Shown here piece after piece: positions 38,022 through 45,510 of a stretch of DNA of 47,861 nt. This DNA is from Streptomyces sp. SolWspMP-5a-2 (GTDB lineage: Bacteria > Actinomycetota > Actinomycetes > Streptomycetales > Streptomycetaceae): assembly GCF_900091845.1 (NCBI RefSeq), contig NZ_FMCI01000032.1, positions 1-47,861 on the forward strand. The letters are read 5' to 3'. The notes under the pieces were generated by a model. That model searched no databases, had not been told where the DNA came from, and saw only the letters and a program-made list of their open reading frames with translations. Within the stretch, counting starts at the first letter, position 1. The number at the start of each line of letters is the position of its first letter. The position numbers were made by a program, and so were the translations under genes.

Positions 38022-38834
38022 ATGCCGCACATTATTCACCAGGAAGCTGGCTCTGCATATGACTCACTCGGGGAACGCCTCGACAGGATCGCTGCCGAAA
38101 CTGCGCCGCTGGTCAGAAAGGTGACACAACTCGACTTGCCGGAACCGGTGGTTATCCGCACAATGAAAGTCCCACACTGGAAAAAGGCTCATCGGCGCGC
38201 TTCGAAGGATCAGCTGAAGCGGGAGTCCCGCGAAGTCGGGGCTTCCTCGCAATCCGAGGCCAAGAGGATACGCCGCCAACGGCTCTTCAGCATGAGGATG
38301 CTGTGGCCGACAATGCTCGGTCAGGCCGTCGAACTCGAACCAGGAAAACCCGAGTTGCTCATCCTGCCCGAGGCGCTCCGACTTGCCGGCCGACTCGGAG
38401 ACGATCCCGTGCTGTATAAAATTCTCGCGCACGAGATGACACATCTGGCACAGTACTGCGCCAGCGGCGGAGCGGTGTGGGCGGCACAGGATACCCTTTA
38501 CCCGAGCCTGCGCGGGACCGAGGAACGGGATTATTCTTTCCTCCTTGAGGGGCATGCCTATTGGGCGGACCGGCAGGTCACGGCCAAGCTCTTCGGTGAA
38601 CCGGTATCGACTGACGAGCCCAGCCCTGACGCATCTTCCCTTTATCTCAAAATGTTCAAAAGTCCGCTACGGTCAGAGGCCGTCGAAAGGGATCGGCGCT
38701 CTCTCGACAGCGTGACTTCGATTCTCGAAGCCACGGGCGCGGCGACTTTCAACCGAGTCTGGACAGATCCTGACCTCGTGCCTCTCAAGTCCGAGACCAG
38801 CAAGCCGGAATTCTGGGAACAGCGCATGGCCTAA
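38022..38834 (+). CDS. Zinc metallopeptidase, candidate leader peptidase or immunity protease
   Basis: From the ATG at 38022 the product is 270 aa; a frame-open extension to 37845 is unlikely coding. It has HEMTH (residues 137-141) in KILAHEMTHLAQYC, and a downstream Glu176 in LLEGHAYWAD that fits the third zinc ligand of a gluzincin-like enzyme. No signal peptide is seen, so it should act in the cytosol. The coding sequence is visibly less GC-rich at third positions than its neighbours, which suggests separate acquisition. It is the only protease near the lanthipeptide genes, so leader removal is a reasonable guess but not shown. The start has only AGGA close upstream, so the exact N-terminus is uncertain. 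Confidence 0.75.
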   Translation: MPHIIHQEAGSAYDSLGERLDRIAAETAPLVRKVTQLDLPEPVVIRTMKVPHWKKAHRRASKDQLKRESREVGASSQSEAKRIRRQRLFSMRMLWPTMLGQAVELEPGKPELLILPEALRLAGRLGDDPVLYKILAHEMTHLAQYCASGGAVWAAQDTLYPSLRGTEERDYSFLLEGHAYWADRQVTAKLFGEPVSTDEPSPDASSLYLKMFKSPLRSEAVERDRRSLDSVTSILEATGAATFNRVWTDPDLVPLKSETSKPEFWEQRMA

Positions 38835-38913
38835 ACCGAACAAATAAGAATTTACCGTGCGAGTTTTCCACTCTCACGGCAGATCCGCGCTTGACGCTCG
38901 AAGGTGAAATCCT

Positions 38914-39339
38914 GTGGTGCTACTCGGCGACATATCCGACCTCCGGCTCATCTACACCGCTGCCGAAGCCCTGCACGGCGCGCTGTCCGCACACGCTCTG
39001 GCCTTTGACATCCACGTCCACAGCGACAGCCTCATCCTGCTGCTGCTCCACGATTCCCTGGAACTGGGCACCGCCGCGGCTTTCGCCCGACTCCTGGGCA
39101 GCTCTGCCGACCTCGCCGCCGGGCTGGACCTCAACCGCCCACGCGGTGTTCGTAGGCTCGCAGAGCGTATGACGTGGCTGGTCATCGGGGTGACCGGATG
39201 TCGGGTCCTCGTGGACGGTGACCCCGGATGCGGTCACGCCCCGGATCATCTCGCCCTCTACCTGACAGGCGAGCAAGCTCATCACCTGGCCAATCGCATC
39301 GAGAACGGTCTGCCCTCACGACGGCCTCTGACTCCTTGA
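38914..39339 (+). CDS. Small hypothetical protein
   Basis: The GTG at 38914 follows GAAGGTG by 7 bases. The 141-aa product has an N-terminal helix (ISDLRLIYTAAEALHGALSAHALAF), hydrophobic strands with few charges (DSLILLLLHDSLELGTAAAFARLLG), and a C-terminal part HAPDHLALYLTGEQAHHLANRIENGL. I do not recognise a family. It lies between the metallopeptidase and the four-winged-helix regulator, about 80 bp after the former. Third-position GC bias supports real coding. Confidence 0.6.
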   Translation: MVLLGDISDLRLIYTAAEALHGALSAHALAFDIHVHSDSLILLLLHDSLELGTAAAFARLLGSSADLAAGLDLNRPRGVRRLAERMTWLVIGVTGCRVLVDGDPGCGHAPDHLALYLTGEQAHHLANRIENGLPSRRPLTP

Positions 39340-39532
39340 GGAAGCCGTCGCGCCCGACCACCGACTCCGTCCGCGGGCGAACCAGAAGCCGACACCCACC
39401 AACTGCCCCAGGCCCGATGCAGACACGGATCCATAACCGTGCAGGCAGAGGCCGAGCCGGGCGGCACGTCAGCAACCCAGCCGCCGTGCCGCCCTCCCAG
39501 CACCCCTCGACCATCGCAGGACAGCCACCGAC

Positions 39533-40888
39533 ATGATCACCGCCAGCCACCCCCACAGCCCGCGCACTGCCGCGCCCACCTCGTCACATCGCCTGGCCCA
39601 GACGGCGCGGGCGCTGCGGCAGCTCCTGGGCCGCTCCTACCAGTTCGGCGATGTCCTACCGCCCGTCGCCGTACTGGCCGACCGTCTGGATGTCTCCCAG
39701 GACCAGCTGTTCGAGGCTCTGGCCCGACTCGCCTGGGGGCGGCAGGTAATCGCCGTCCCCGGCAAAGGCATCGTGCGGACAGACCCCTCCACCACCCCGG
39801 GGGCCCGTCTGCTGGTGCGACGAGGGTCGGGTCTGACCCAGAACTGGGCGCTGCCGTCACCCGCCCCGGAAAAACACGTGCAGGCCACACTCATACGGCG
39901 TATCACGTCGGGTGCCTACCCTCCCGGAGAGCGTCTACCGTCTCGCCGTGACCTGGCACGCGAATTCGGCATCAGCAGCCATCGCGTGGCCAAGGCCGTC
40001 GCTCCGCTGATCGACCGCGGGATCCTCGTGCTCGGGACGCAGCCGTGGCAGGGCTGCACCGTCCACCCCGACGCTGTGGCGCTGGCACGGCGCGACCCCG
40101 TCATCGACATCCTGCGCCGCGCGGACCCCGGGCTCCCGCCGGGCTATCTCCACGTGAGGGACCTCGCCGTTCGTGCCGCAGGCACCCGGTCCACCGCCCG
40201 GCTGACACCCTCCGAACGCACCCTCTACCGCTCATCCATCACAGCCGCACACGACGCCGGCGCATCCCGACAGGAGATCGCCGACCTGCTGCGCCGGTCA
40301 CTATGGGTCGTTGCCCGGTACCTCGGCACCAACCCGCAGGCCGACCGGGTGGAAGCACTGATCGACGACAAAATTCAGAGCGGTGCCTACCCCATCCGCC
40401 ACGCACTCCCGCCCCGACGGCAGCTGGCCCGTGATCTCGACGCGACGACGTCCGCTGTCGACCTCGCGGTGGACCGGCTGTGCGCGGCCGGCGCCCTCCA
40501 GCGATTCCCCGGCTGCGGCACCGTCGTCATGGATCCCGACCAGACCCCGACTGCCTCGCTGCTGATTGTCCGAGCCCCTTCCGGGAGGGAGCAACTGCGT
40601 ACCGTTCCCCCTGCCGGGCGCAGCAGCACCATCACGGTGCGCGAAGCAGTCGTCCGCCGCATCCTCACCGGTGTCTACCCGGAAGGAGGGCCCATCCCCT
40701 CGCAGGCCCAGCTGAGCGCAGAGTTCACCTGCTCCGACTCGGTCGTTCGCCGGGCTCTGGACCCGCTCAGATCCGCAGGAGTCCTCCTCCGCCTGCCCGC
40801 AGCTCCGCACCGGAGGACCACCGTGCACCCCGCAGCACGACACATCCTGTCAGCACACGGCGTGCGCTCTCTGCTCGGCGGACCGTAA
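39533..40888 (+). CDS. Regulator-like protein with four GntR-type winged helices
   Basis: The 451-aa protein has four GntR-like winged-helix units: residues 21-83 (FGDVLPPVAVLADRLDVSQDQLFEALARL), 114-179 (SGAYPPGERLPSRRDLAREFGISSHRVAKAVAPL), 271-333 (SGAYPIRHALPPRRQLARDLDATTSAVDLAVDRL) and 368-433 (TGVYPEGGPIPSQAQLSAEFTCSDSVVRRALDPL). Between units 2 and 3 (about 225-265) is a further HTH-like helix pair (AAHDAGASRQEIADLLRRSLWVVARYLG). Ordinary GntR proteins have one winged helix and an effector domain and bind DNA as dimers. Four in one chain could grip four half-sites alone. No effector domain is seen. It may control the element or the cargo. Confidence 0.8.
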   Translation: MITASHPHSPRTAAPTSSHRLAQTARALRQLLGRSYQFGDVLPPVAVLADRLDVSQDQLFEALARLAWGRQVIAVPGKGIVRTDPSTTPGARLLVRRGSGLTQNWALPSPAPEKHVQATLIRRITSGAYPPGERLPSRRDLAREFGISSHRVAKAVAPLIDRGILVLGTQPWQGCTVHPDAVALARRDPVIDILRRADPGLPPGYLHVRDLAVRAAGTRSTARLTPSERTLYRSSITAAHDAGASRQEIADLLRRSLWVVARYLGTNPQADRVEALIDDKIQSGAYPIRHALPPRRQLARDLDATTSAVDLAVDRLCAAGALQRFPGCGTVVMDPDQTPTASLLIVRAPSGREQLRTVPPAGRSSTITVREAVVRRILTGVYPEGGPIPSQAQLSAEFTCSDSVVRRALDPLRSAGVLLRLPAAPHRRTTVHPAARHILSAHGVRSLLGGP

Positions 40889-40972
40889 AGGTCAAATCAT
40901 TTCGGGCGCAATAGCGGCTGATATGCCACCACAAAAAAGCGGACGTCGCCCTAGCCAACAGACTCCACCTGA

Positions 40973-41569
40973 TCAGCGCGCCAGGTGAAAGACGGCTGCA
41001 GCCACGATGGCGCCGAGGATGGTGCCGGCCACCACTTGGTTGCGCGTGTGGTCGCGCAATTCGACGCGGGACCAGCCGACGATGGCAACCAAGAGGAAGC
41101 CCAGGGCCATCCACAGGCCGTAGGTCTGCACAAGCATCGCGCAGGCACCTGCGGACACGGCCTGGTGGACGGAGATTTTCCAGACGAGGGTGATCGCGGC
41201 GAGGATCGCAAGCGTCACAAGCATCGAGACGATGAGGGCAACCATGGTGCGGGGCGCCCTCGCGACTAGCATCAGGACGATGCCGGTGGCTACTGAGAGC
41301 AGGATGACGGCCATAACGACTAGTCGTGCTGGCTTCGCTCCGACGTGCCTGTCGCCCCAGTGTCCTTTGCGAATGCCGTACTTGATGAAGGTAATAGGAA
41401 TGACGGCCGCGAAAAGGGCTCCGACCACACTCCAGGCAACTCCCGCCCATTGTGCGGTGTGCCAGCCCACCAGCAGCGTGACAGCAATGATCCAGTTCTT
41501 CGGCTCAAGCCAGTCTGTAATGCGGCGGGCCAGCCGCGACTCGCTGGGGCGAACATCAGTTGTTGTCAT
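40973..41569 (-). CDS. PAP2-like membrane phosphatase family protein
   Basis: The ATG at 41569 overlaps the stop of the upstream gene by 4 bp (ATGA). The 198-aa product has about five transmembrane helices (WIIAVTLLVGW, GALFAAVIPITFI, VVMAVILLSVATGIVLML, ALIVSMLVTLAILAAITLVW, LWMALGFLLVAIVGW). It also has the PAP2 signatures KISVHQA (motif with the first His) and SRVELRDHTRNQVVAG (motif C3). The usual PSGH and HxxxD are altered, so phosphatase activity is uncertain. PAP2-like proteins act on lipid phosphates at the membrane. It forms one unit with MAB_1171c, ImmA and XRE genes. Confidence 0.8.
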   Translation of the reverse strand: MTTTDVRPSESRLARRITDWLEPKNWIIAVTLLVGWHTAQWAGVAWSVVGALFAAVIPITFIKYGIRKGHWGDRHVGAKPARLVVMAVILLSVATGIVLMLVARAPRTMVALIVSMLVTLAILAAITLVWKISVHQAVSAGACAMLVQTYGLWMALGFLLVAIVGWSRVELRDHTRNQVVAGTILGAIVAAAVFHLAR

Positions 41570-42753
41570 GTGAGGAGATCCTTTCCGAAGCGTCCTGCAT
41601 GTGAAATAGAGTGTTCTTGCCGAACAAACTCGGAAACTACTGGCGAGGAGAGGTACGCGTGAGAAACAGCGCGCAACCATGACAGTTCACTCGCTCTATC
41701 TCGGCCAGTGACGCCGAGAGGTGGATATGCAACTCCCCCCAGCCGCTCTCCGTTTTGCGCAATCTGTACGGCTGCCCGCAGCCAGCAGGCTTCCGCCAGT
41801 GCGCTGGAGAGTTGCGCATCGACGCCTTCTTGACAGACGAACCTCTGAGCCTTTGCGTACATGTCGATTGACACGTACTCGCGAAGCGCCAGGCAGGCAT
41901 CCTCGATCTCGATAACGCATCGCTCCAGCCGGAAGGGGATACGCCACCCGCCCACGGATGTCGCCAGTACCACGTACGGAGCTGCTCCCGTCAGCTGCAC
42001 CCAAAAGGGAAGCAACTTCCGTAGGGTGCTCCACGCAGCGACGTACTCGACAGCGACGGAAAGAGGAGGCAAACAGACGCCAATTGCGACCGACAGGACG
42101 GTGGCCTGCTTGAGCGTTGTGGAGAGAAGGTTTTCCAACTCTGGAAAACTGGTGCCGGAGGCAAGCTCAACCGTCACAAAGATAATCCGTTGAATAGCGT
42201 AAAGGCTTCCGAGCAGAGTCCCCAAGCCCAGGAATCCGAGGCCGGCCTTACCCAGGAGAGTCCGACTGTGGCGCACGCCGCCAAGGAACAGCCAAGTCGC
42301 TACGAACATGGCGATGCCGATGTAGAGCGTGAAGACCGCCATGTAGAGGACTGGGAAGAGCGCGCCACGTCCCTCCCCAAGACGGACAGGCCCTCCGGGC
42401 GTCCAGTTGGCCAAGGCGTAGAAGGTGAGCATGAGGGGCAATGTCACGCCGGCAGCCACCAGCCGAGTGCGACGGGCCAAGCCCTGCGGCCGAACGACTG
42501 CAATGACGAAGTCGAGCAGATATGCCGCCGAGGTAACGCCGAGCAGGTGCTTCAACAACGGTGACAGCCTGGCGTCTACACCGACGGCGGCCTCGACTGC
42601 CTCTTTGACCTGCGGGACCTCGAACGTCATGGCAGCCGCGAGAGTTGCCAAGGTCAAGGCCAGGCTTCGCTGCTTGCGGGAGTGACGAAGGGACGGCAGT
42701 CGCCACAAGGTCACCAGCCAGAGGACGCCTGCGACGAGGGTGGATGTGCTCAT
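41566..42753 (-). CDS. MAB_1171c-family membrane protein
   Basis: The 395-aa product has about seven hydrophobic helices in its N-terminal 240 residues and a soluble C-terminal part that starts around FRLERCVIEIEDACLALREYVSIDMYAKAQRFV. This is the layout of the MAB_1171c family of putative transporters. In actinomycetes this family usually lies beside XRE and ImmA/IrrE genes, as here. It overlaps both neighbours by 4 bp. The function is not known; some authors treat it as a sensor or transporter in an ImmA-linked signalling unit. Confidence 0.85.
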   Translation of the reverse strand: MSTSTLVAGVLWLVTLWRLPSLRHSRKQRSLALTLATLAAAMTFEVPQVKEAVEAAVGVDARLSPLLKHLLGVTSAAYLLDFVIAVVRPQGLARRTRLVAAGVTLPLMLTFYALANWTPGGPVRLGEGRGALFPVLYMAVFTLYIGIAMFVATWLFLGGVRHSRTLLGKAGLGFLGLGTLLGSLYAIQRIIFVTVELASGTSFPELENLLSTTLKQATVLSVAIGVCLPPLSVAVEYVAAWSTLRKLLPFWVQLTGAAPYVVLATSVGGWRIPFRLERCVIEIEDACLALREYVSIDMYAKAQRFVCQEGVDAQLSSALAEACWLRAAVQIAQNGERLGGVAYPPLGVTGRDRASELSWLRAVSHAYLSSPVVSEFVRQEHSISHAGRFGKDLLT

Positions 42754-43304
42754 GAGCGGCGGTTCCTCCGTGGGTGGACCAGGGCGTCGTCGAGCCGCGA
42801 GACCGCGCCGGACCGGCCGCGTTCCCGGCCCGAGTGAGCAAGGTCGCGAAAGAGCTCTCCCAAGCAGGAGGCGGCCATCTCAGCGTCGTACTCGGTCTCA
42901 CTGTCGTAGCTCGTCCGACCTAGAGCGGAGAGCACCGCGGAAGGGTCGACCCCGTCCGGGACAAGCCCCAGTAGCGACTTGACGACGCTCTCGTTGCTCC
43001 CAGCGTGCCCGAGCAGCAGGTGCGCTAGTTCGTGGCGCACGATTTGCGCACGATGACGTTCACTGGTAGCTGCGACGTGAAAGACGTAATCCCCATGATC
43101 GAATGAGAGAACCATTCCGCAGGGAGCGTTGATTCCCCCACTCTCAGGCAATTCATGGAGATAGAGAGGGCGGCCACGCTTGATGGCGAGCTGTCGACAT
43201 ATCTCATCCACCGCGTAGGGATCGGATATTTCGACCCCTCGCAGCTCCTCCTCGCACAGTCGCCGCAGCTGCGCCTCTCTACGCGCGAATTGCCGATTGA
43301 ACAT
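42750..43304 (-). CDS. ImmA/IrrE-family metallo-endopeptidase
   Basis: From the ATG at 43304 (MFNRQFARREAQLRRL) the product has 184 aa with the zinc motif HELAH (residues 91-95) in IVRHELAHLLLGHAGS. ImmA/IrrE enzymes cleave or unfold repressors such as XRE proteins after DNA damage or cell signals. The XRE gene upstream is the natural substrate, and a 4-bp overlap ties this gene to the MAB_1171c gene. The frame is open up to 43466, but those residues do not match the family. This pair resembles the ImmR/ImmA switch of ICEBs1, which controls excision and transfer. Confidence 0.87.
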   Translation of the reverse strand: MFNRQFARREAQLRRLCEEELRGVEISDPYAVDEICRQLAIKRGRPLYLHELPESGGINAPCGMVLSFDHGDYVFHVAATSERHRAQIVRHELAHLLLGHAGSNESVVKSLLGLVPDGVDPSAVLSALGRTSYDSETEYDAEMAASCLGELFRDLAHSGRERGRSGAVSRLDDALVHPRRNRRS

Positions 43305-43481
43305 GGACGATCCTAGCTGTAGCCCCGCATAAGCCCTGACACGGCCCGCACTGACCGGAACCAACCATTCAGTTTGGTTCCAGCGGAGCTTTGCATACGC
43401 ATAGATGGTTCCCCAAGGCGATCTTGATGGGCCAGGCGCGGCATACCGGCCAAATTCGCCCAACATGTGAGCGAGGTCACA

Positions 43482-43931
43482 TCACTGCTCGGGCTTGTCG
43501 AGCCCTTCCCACCGGCGCGCTTGGTTGATCACGTCCGTGATCATCCTCAGACTGCCCGCCGAGAGGCCGTTGGCTCGCAGCGCAAGGCCGCGCACGCCGC
43601 TGTCCGCTACGGCCTCGATGAGCTCCACGGAGGCGCGCACCTTTTCAGCCTCCTCGGGGTCATAGTCCGAGAAGAAATACTGCTCTTTGACGTGAAAGTG
43701 ACCTGCAAGTCGCTCCACGGTCGTGTAGGTGGGGTTGGGCTTCGCGCCGGTCCGCAGCTGCGAGATCGCGCTCTCGGACACGGAGATCGCCCGGGCGACC
43801 TCGGCGTTGGTGTAGCGCTTGCCGGTCTCCGGGTTCCTCGTGGCCTGGAACAGGTGGTTGAGCTTGTCGGCGAAGCGCCGAGCGTCGGCCGGGCCACCAG
43901 GCACATCCGCCGGCCCACTGGACTCCACCAT
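43482..43931 (-). CDS. XRE-family repressor (ImmR-like)
   Basis: The ATG at 43931 has GGGAGGAG upstream, a better site than the further ATG at 43994. The 149-aa product has a cro/C1 HTH: RYTNAEVARAISVSESAISQLRTGAKPNPTYTTVERLAGHFHV, and a helical C-terminus (EKVRASVELIEAVADSGVRGLALRANGL). Together with the metallopeptidase this forms an ImmR/ImmA-like regulatory pair. Three CACT-NN-AGTG type palindromes lie upstream between 43969 and 44073. Two flank a promoter that reads rightwards into the replication genes, so it probably represses both that promoter and its own gene. Confidence 0.87.
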   Translation of the reverse strand: MVESSGPADVPGGPADARRFADKLNHLFQATRNPETGKRYTNAEVARAISVSESAISQLRTGAKPNPTYTTVERLAGHFHVKEQYFFSDYDPEEAEKVRASVELIEAVADSGVRGLALRANGLSAGSLRMITDVINQARRWEGLDKPEQ

Positions 43932-43968
43932 CACCCGCTCCTCCCACCTGGGCACCCACTCCGGACTG

Positions 43969-43978
43969 TACTGCAGTG
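43969..43978. promoter_or_regulatory. Possible XRE operator 1 (TACTGCAGTG)
   Basis: TACTGCAGTG matches the CACT-NN-AGTG pattern at nine of ten informative positions. It lies 38 bp upstream of the XRE start, so it is a candidate autoregulation site. It is weaker than the two sites to its right. Confidence 0.45.
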
Positions 43979-44008
43979 TAGTTCCCAGAACCAAAGACGA
44001 GGATCCTT

Positions 44009-44018
44009 CACTTTAGTG
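44009..44018. promoter_or_regulatory. XRE operator 2 (CACTTTAGTG)
   Basis: This is a perfect CACT-TT-AGTG palindrome inside the longer shared sequence CTTCACTNNAGTGTTG. Its right end touches the TTGACA -35 box at 44019-44024, so a bound repressor would block RNA polymerase. Confidence 0.65.
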
Positions 44019-44049
44019 TTGACAGGCTGGCAGCACTTTGGCGTAGGTT
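44019..44049 (+). promoter_or_regulatory. Rightward promoter, TTGACA-N19-TAGGTT
   Basis: TTGACA at 44019-44024 and TAGGTT at 44044-44049, spaced by 19 bp, form a sigma-70-type promoter facing the replication block (44466 onwards). It lies between two identical operator palindromes, so it looks like the repressed lytic-like or transfer-like promoter of the element. Confidence 0.55.
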
Positions 44050-44063
44050 CTCGATCACGGCTT

Positions 44064-44073
44064 CACTGAAGTG
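44064..44073. promoter_or_regulatory. XRE operator 3 (CACTGAAGTG)
   Basis: This is a perfect CACT-GA-AGTG palindrome in the same 16-base context as operator 2 (CTTCACTNNAGTGTTG), centred 55 bp further right, just past the expected transcription start. Two copies of this quality in one gap are unlikely by chance. Confidence 0.65.
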
Positions 44074-44465
44074 TTGCAACGTCGATAGGGCGCTGCGAGC
44101 GCTCCTTGTCCGACCTCCAAGACACGCTAGGACCTGCCCATGATCGCTCCACCCCCATCCCTGCAGCTCACGCGACTTCTACAGGGTTCAAGAACCAACT
44201 CTGGACCTTGACACGGAGCCGTGCGTATGTTCGTCGTCCACGGCCGGGCAGACCGCCCGCACGAACGAGCACAGGAGTAACGACGTGCACAGTCTCCGGG
44301 CCCCGTAGGTCCCAGGACACAGCGACGGCGCCCGAGAGCTGCAACTCCCGGACGCCGGACGCTTAACGGCTGTACCGCCCCGGCAAGGGCGGCGATCGCC
44401 ACGATCACCACACTGATCCCTTCCACGGGGCGTCTCAGCGTGGTAATACCAAAGGAGATTCTTGC
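44074..44465 (+). other. Leader region without a confident gene
   Basis: This 390-bp stretch lies between operator 3 and the small ORF at 44466. An open frame at 44106-44366 (86 codons) lacks a ribosome site and has no family-like sequence. Two further short palindromes are present: GGTTCAAGAACC at 44185-44196 and CACGGAGCCGTG at 44212-44223. Two very short ORFs with start signals occur near 44227-44310, the second after AGGAG. The region may be a regulated untranslated leader. Confidence 0.5.
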
Positions 44466-44615
44466 ATGCGCTCCGCCCTGCGCAAAAGGCCCTTCCGTTC
44501 GGCCTGCGTGGCAGCCAGCTCCGCCTCGGCGCCTCCGCGCCCCGAGCCGCACCTCACCGCCATCCTGACCACAGCAAGCCGACGCTCCCGCCCGCTTGAC
44601 GGGAGCGGCCGGTGA
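44466..44615 (+). CDS. Small Arg-rich protein coupled to the replication gene
   Basis: The ATG at 44466 has AAAGGAG eight bases upstream (AAAGGAGATTCTTGC), one of the best ribosome sites in the window. The frame encodes 49 residues (MRSALRKRPFRSACVAAS, then SASAPPRPEPHLTAIL) and ends with a TGA inside the GTGA that starts the next gene. This gives a 4-bp overlap and probable translational coupling. It has no known family. It may be a leader peptide that sets the translation level of the replication initiator, or a small DNA-binding protein. Confidence 0.6.
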   Translation: MRSALRKRPFRSACVAASSASAPPRPEPHLTAILTTASRRSRPLDGSGR

Positions 44616-45508
44616 GCAGCGAAGCCCGCGAGTGGGTCTGGGAGCACAGCTCCAGCCGGGGGGCCGCGCGTCTGGTCCTGCTGTCCATCGCCGACAGAGT
44701 GGCCGACGATCAGTGCGTCGCCTGGGCCTCGCTGTCCAGTCTGGCCAAGCGCACACGTGCCTCGGTCTCCACGGTGCGCGAAGCCGTCGAGCGTCTGCTC
44801 CTCGCCGGCGAGCTGGAACAGCTCGACGACCTGGTGGGCCCGCAGCGCAGCACGGTCTATCGCCTGCCGCTCGCCGCCGAAGCGGTCGCACAGGCGCTGC
44901 GAGAACAGCAGGAGGAAGAGGGCGACACGGCGGGCCCAGACGAGGCCGACGGCCCTGCAAAGCTCCGCTTGTCGGCGCTGCGGCGGTATGGAATTCGCCC
45001 GCGTGAGGTGCCGGAATCCCCCGCGCGGGTCCGGAAACCGGCAGTACCAGAAACCGGCAGGCCGCGACGGAAACCGGCACAGCGGCGTACCGGCCACCGG
45101 CACAACGATGTACCGGCCACCGGCACACAGAACCGTAGTGAACCTGATTTGAACCGGAGGTACAGCAGTGGTGGTGCTGCGGTCACGTCGGCTGCCGAGT
45201 GGCAGATTGACCCCGCCTCCCTCACCTGGGCCCGCCAACAGGGACACCTCAACCGCCTCGGCGAGCAGGGCCTGCAGGCCGCCGACGCGAAGTGGCGTGC
45301 CCACCGGGCGGGCCATGCTCCAAGGCCGGTGGATGCCTGGGCTGCCGACTGGCGCTCCTGGGTTGCCCGGGAGCACGCACCGGGTCACCCGAACCCCTAC
45401 GCCGTGCCGGGTAGGGGCCCCTCGACGCCAGGCGGGATGACCCGGGCCGAGGCCCATACTGCCGCCCTTCTCGCCGCCCTCGACGAGCCGACCGGGATGG
45501 AGGGCTGA
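44612..45508 (+). CDS. O-like replication initiator (HTH plus DnaT-like domain)
   Basis: The GTG at 44612 overlaps the small ORF stop. The 298-aa product has an N-terminal winged HTH (residues about 20-75, RLVLLSIADRVADDQCVAWASLSSLAKRTRASVSTVREAVERLLLAGELEQL). A low-complexity linker follows, and then a C-terminal domain (AEWQIDPASLTWARQQGHLNRLGEQGLQAADAKWRAHRAGHAPRPVDAWAADWRSWVAREH) like DnaT or phage replication domains. It probably binds an origin and loads a helicase. The linker DNA (45035-45132) carries repeats out of phase with codons, so the origin may lie inside the gene as in phage lambda O. The zinc-finger gene follows at once. Confidence 0.72.
   Translation: MSSEAREWVWEHSSSRGAARLVLLSIADRVADDQCVAWASLSSLAKRTRASVSTVREAVERLLLAGELEQLDDLVGPQRSTVYRLPLAAEAVAQALREQQEEEGDTAGPDEADGPAKLRLSALRRYGIRPREVPESPARVRKPAVPETGRPRRKPAQRRTGHRHNDVPATGTQNRSEPDLNRRYSSGGAAVTSAAEWQIDPASLTWARQQGHLNRLGEQGLQAADAKWRAHRAGHAPRPVDAWAADWRSWVAREHAPGHPNPYAVPGRGPSTPGGMTRAEAHTAALLAALDEPTGMEG
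45035..45132 (+). repeat. Iteron-like direct repeats inside the replication gene (possible origin)
   Basis: AAACCGGCAG occurs at 45035-45044 and 45051-45060, and AAACCGGCAC at 45071-45080. Two 23-bp direct repeats starting GTACCGGCCACCGGCACA follow at 45087-45109 and 45110-45132. CCGGCA cores lie at 45038, 45054, 45074, 45097 and 45120, spaced 16, 20, 23 and 23 bp. A 23-bp period is not a multiple of three, so the repetition is at DNA rather than protein level. A less GC-rich stretch follows (45130-45155). Confidence 0.65.
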
Positions 45509-45510
45509 CC

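Noticed and set aside
44106..44366. 86-codon ORF in the leader region
   Set aside because: No ribosome site, no family-like sequence, and it overlaps palindromes; kept only as part of the leader region.
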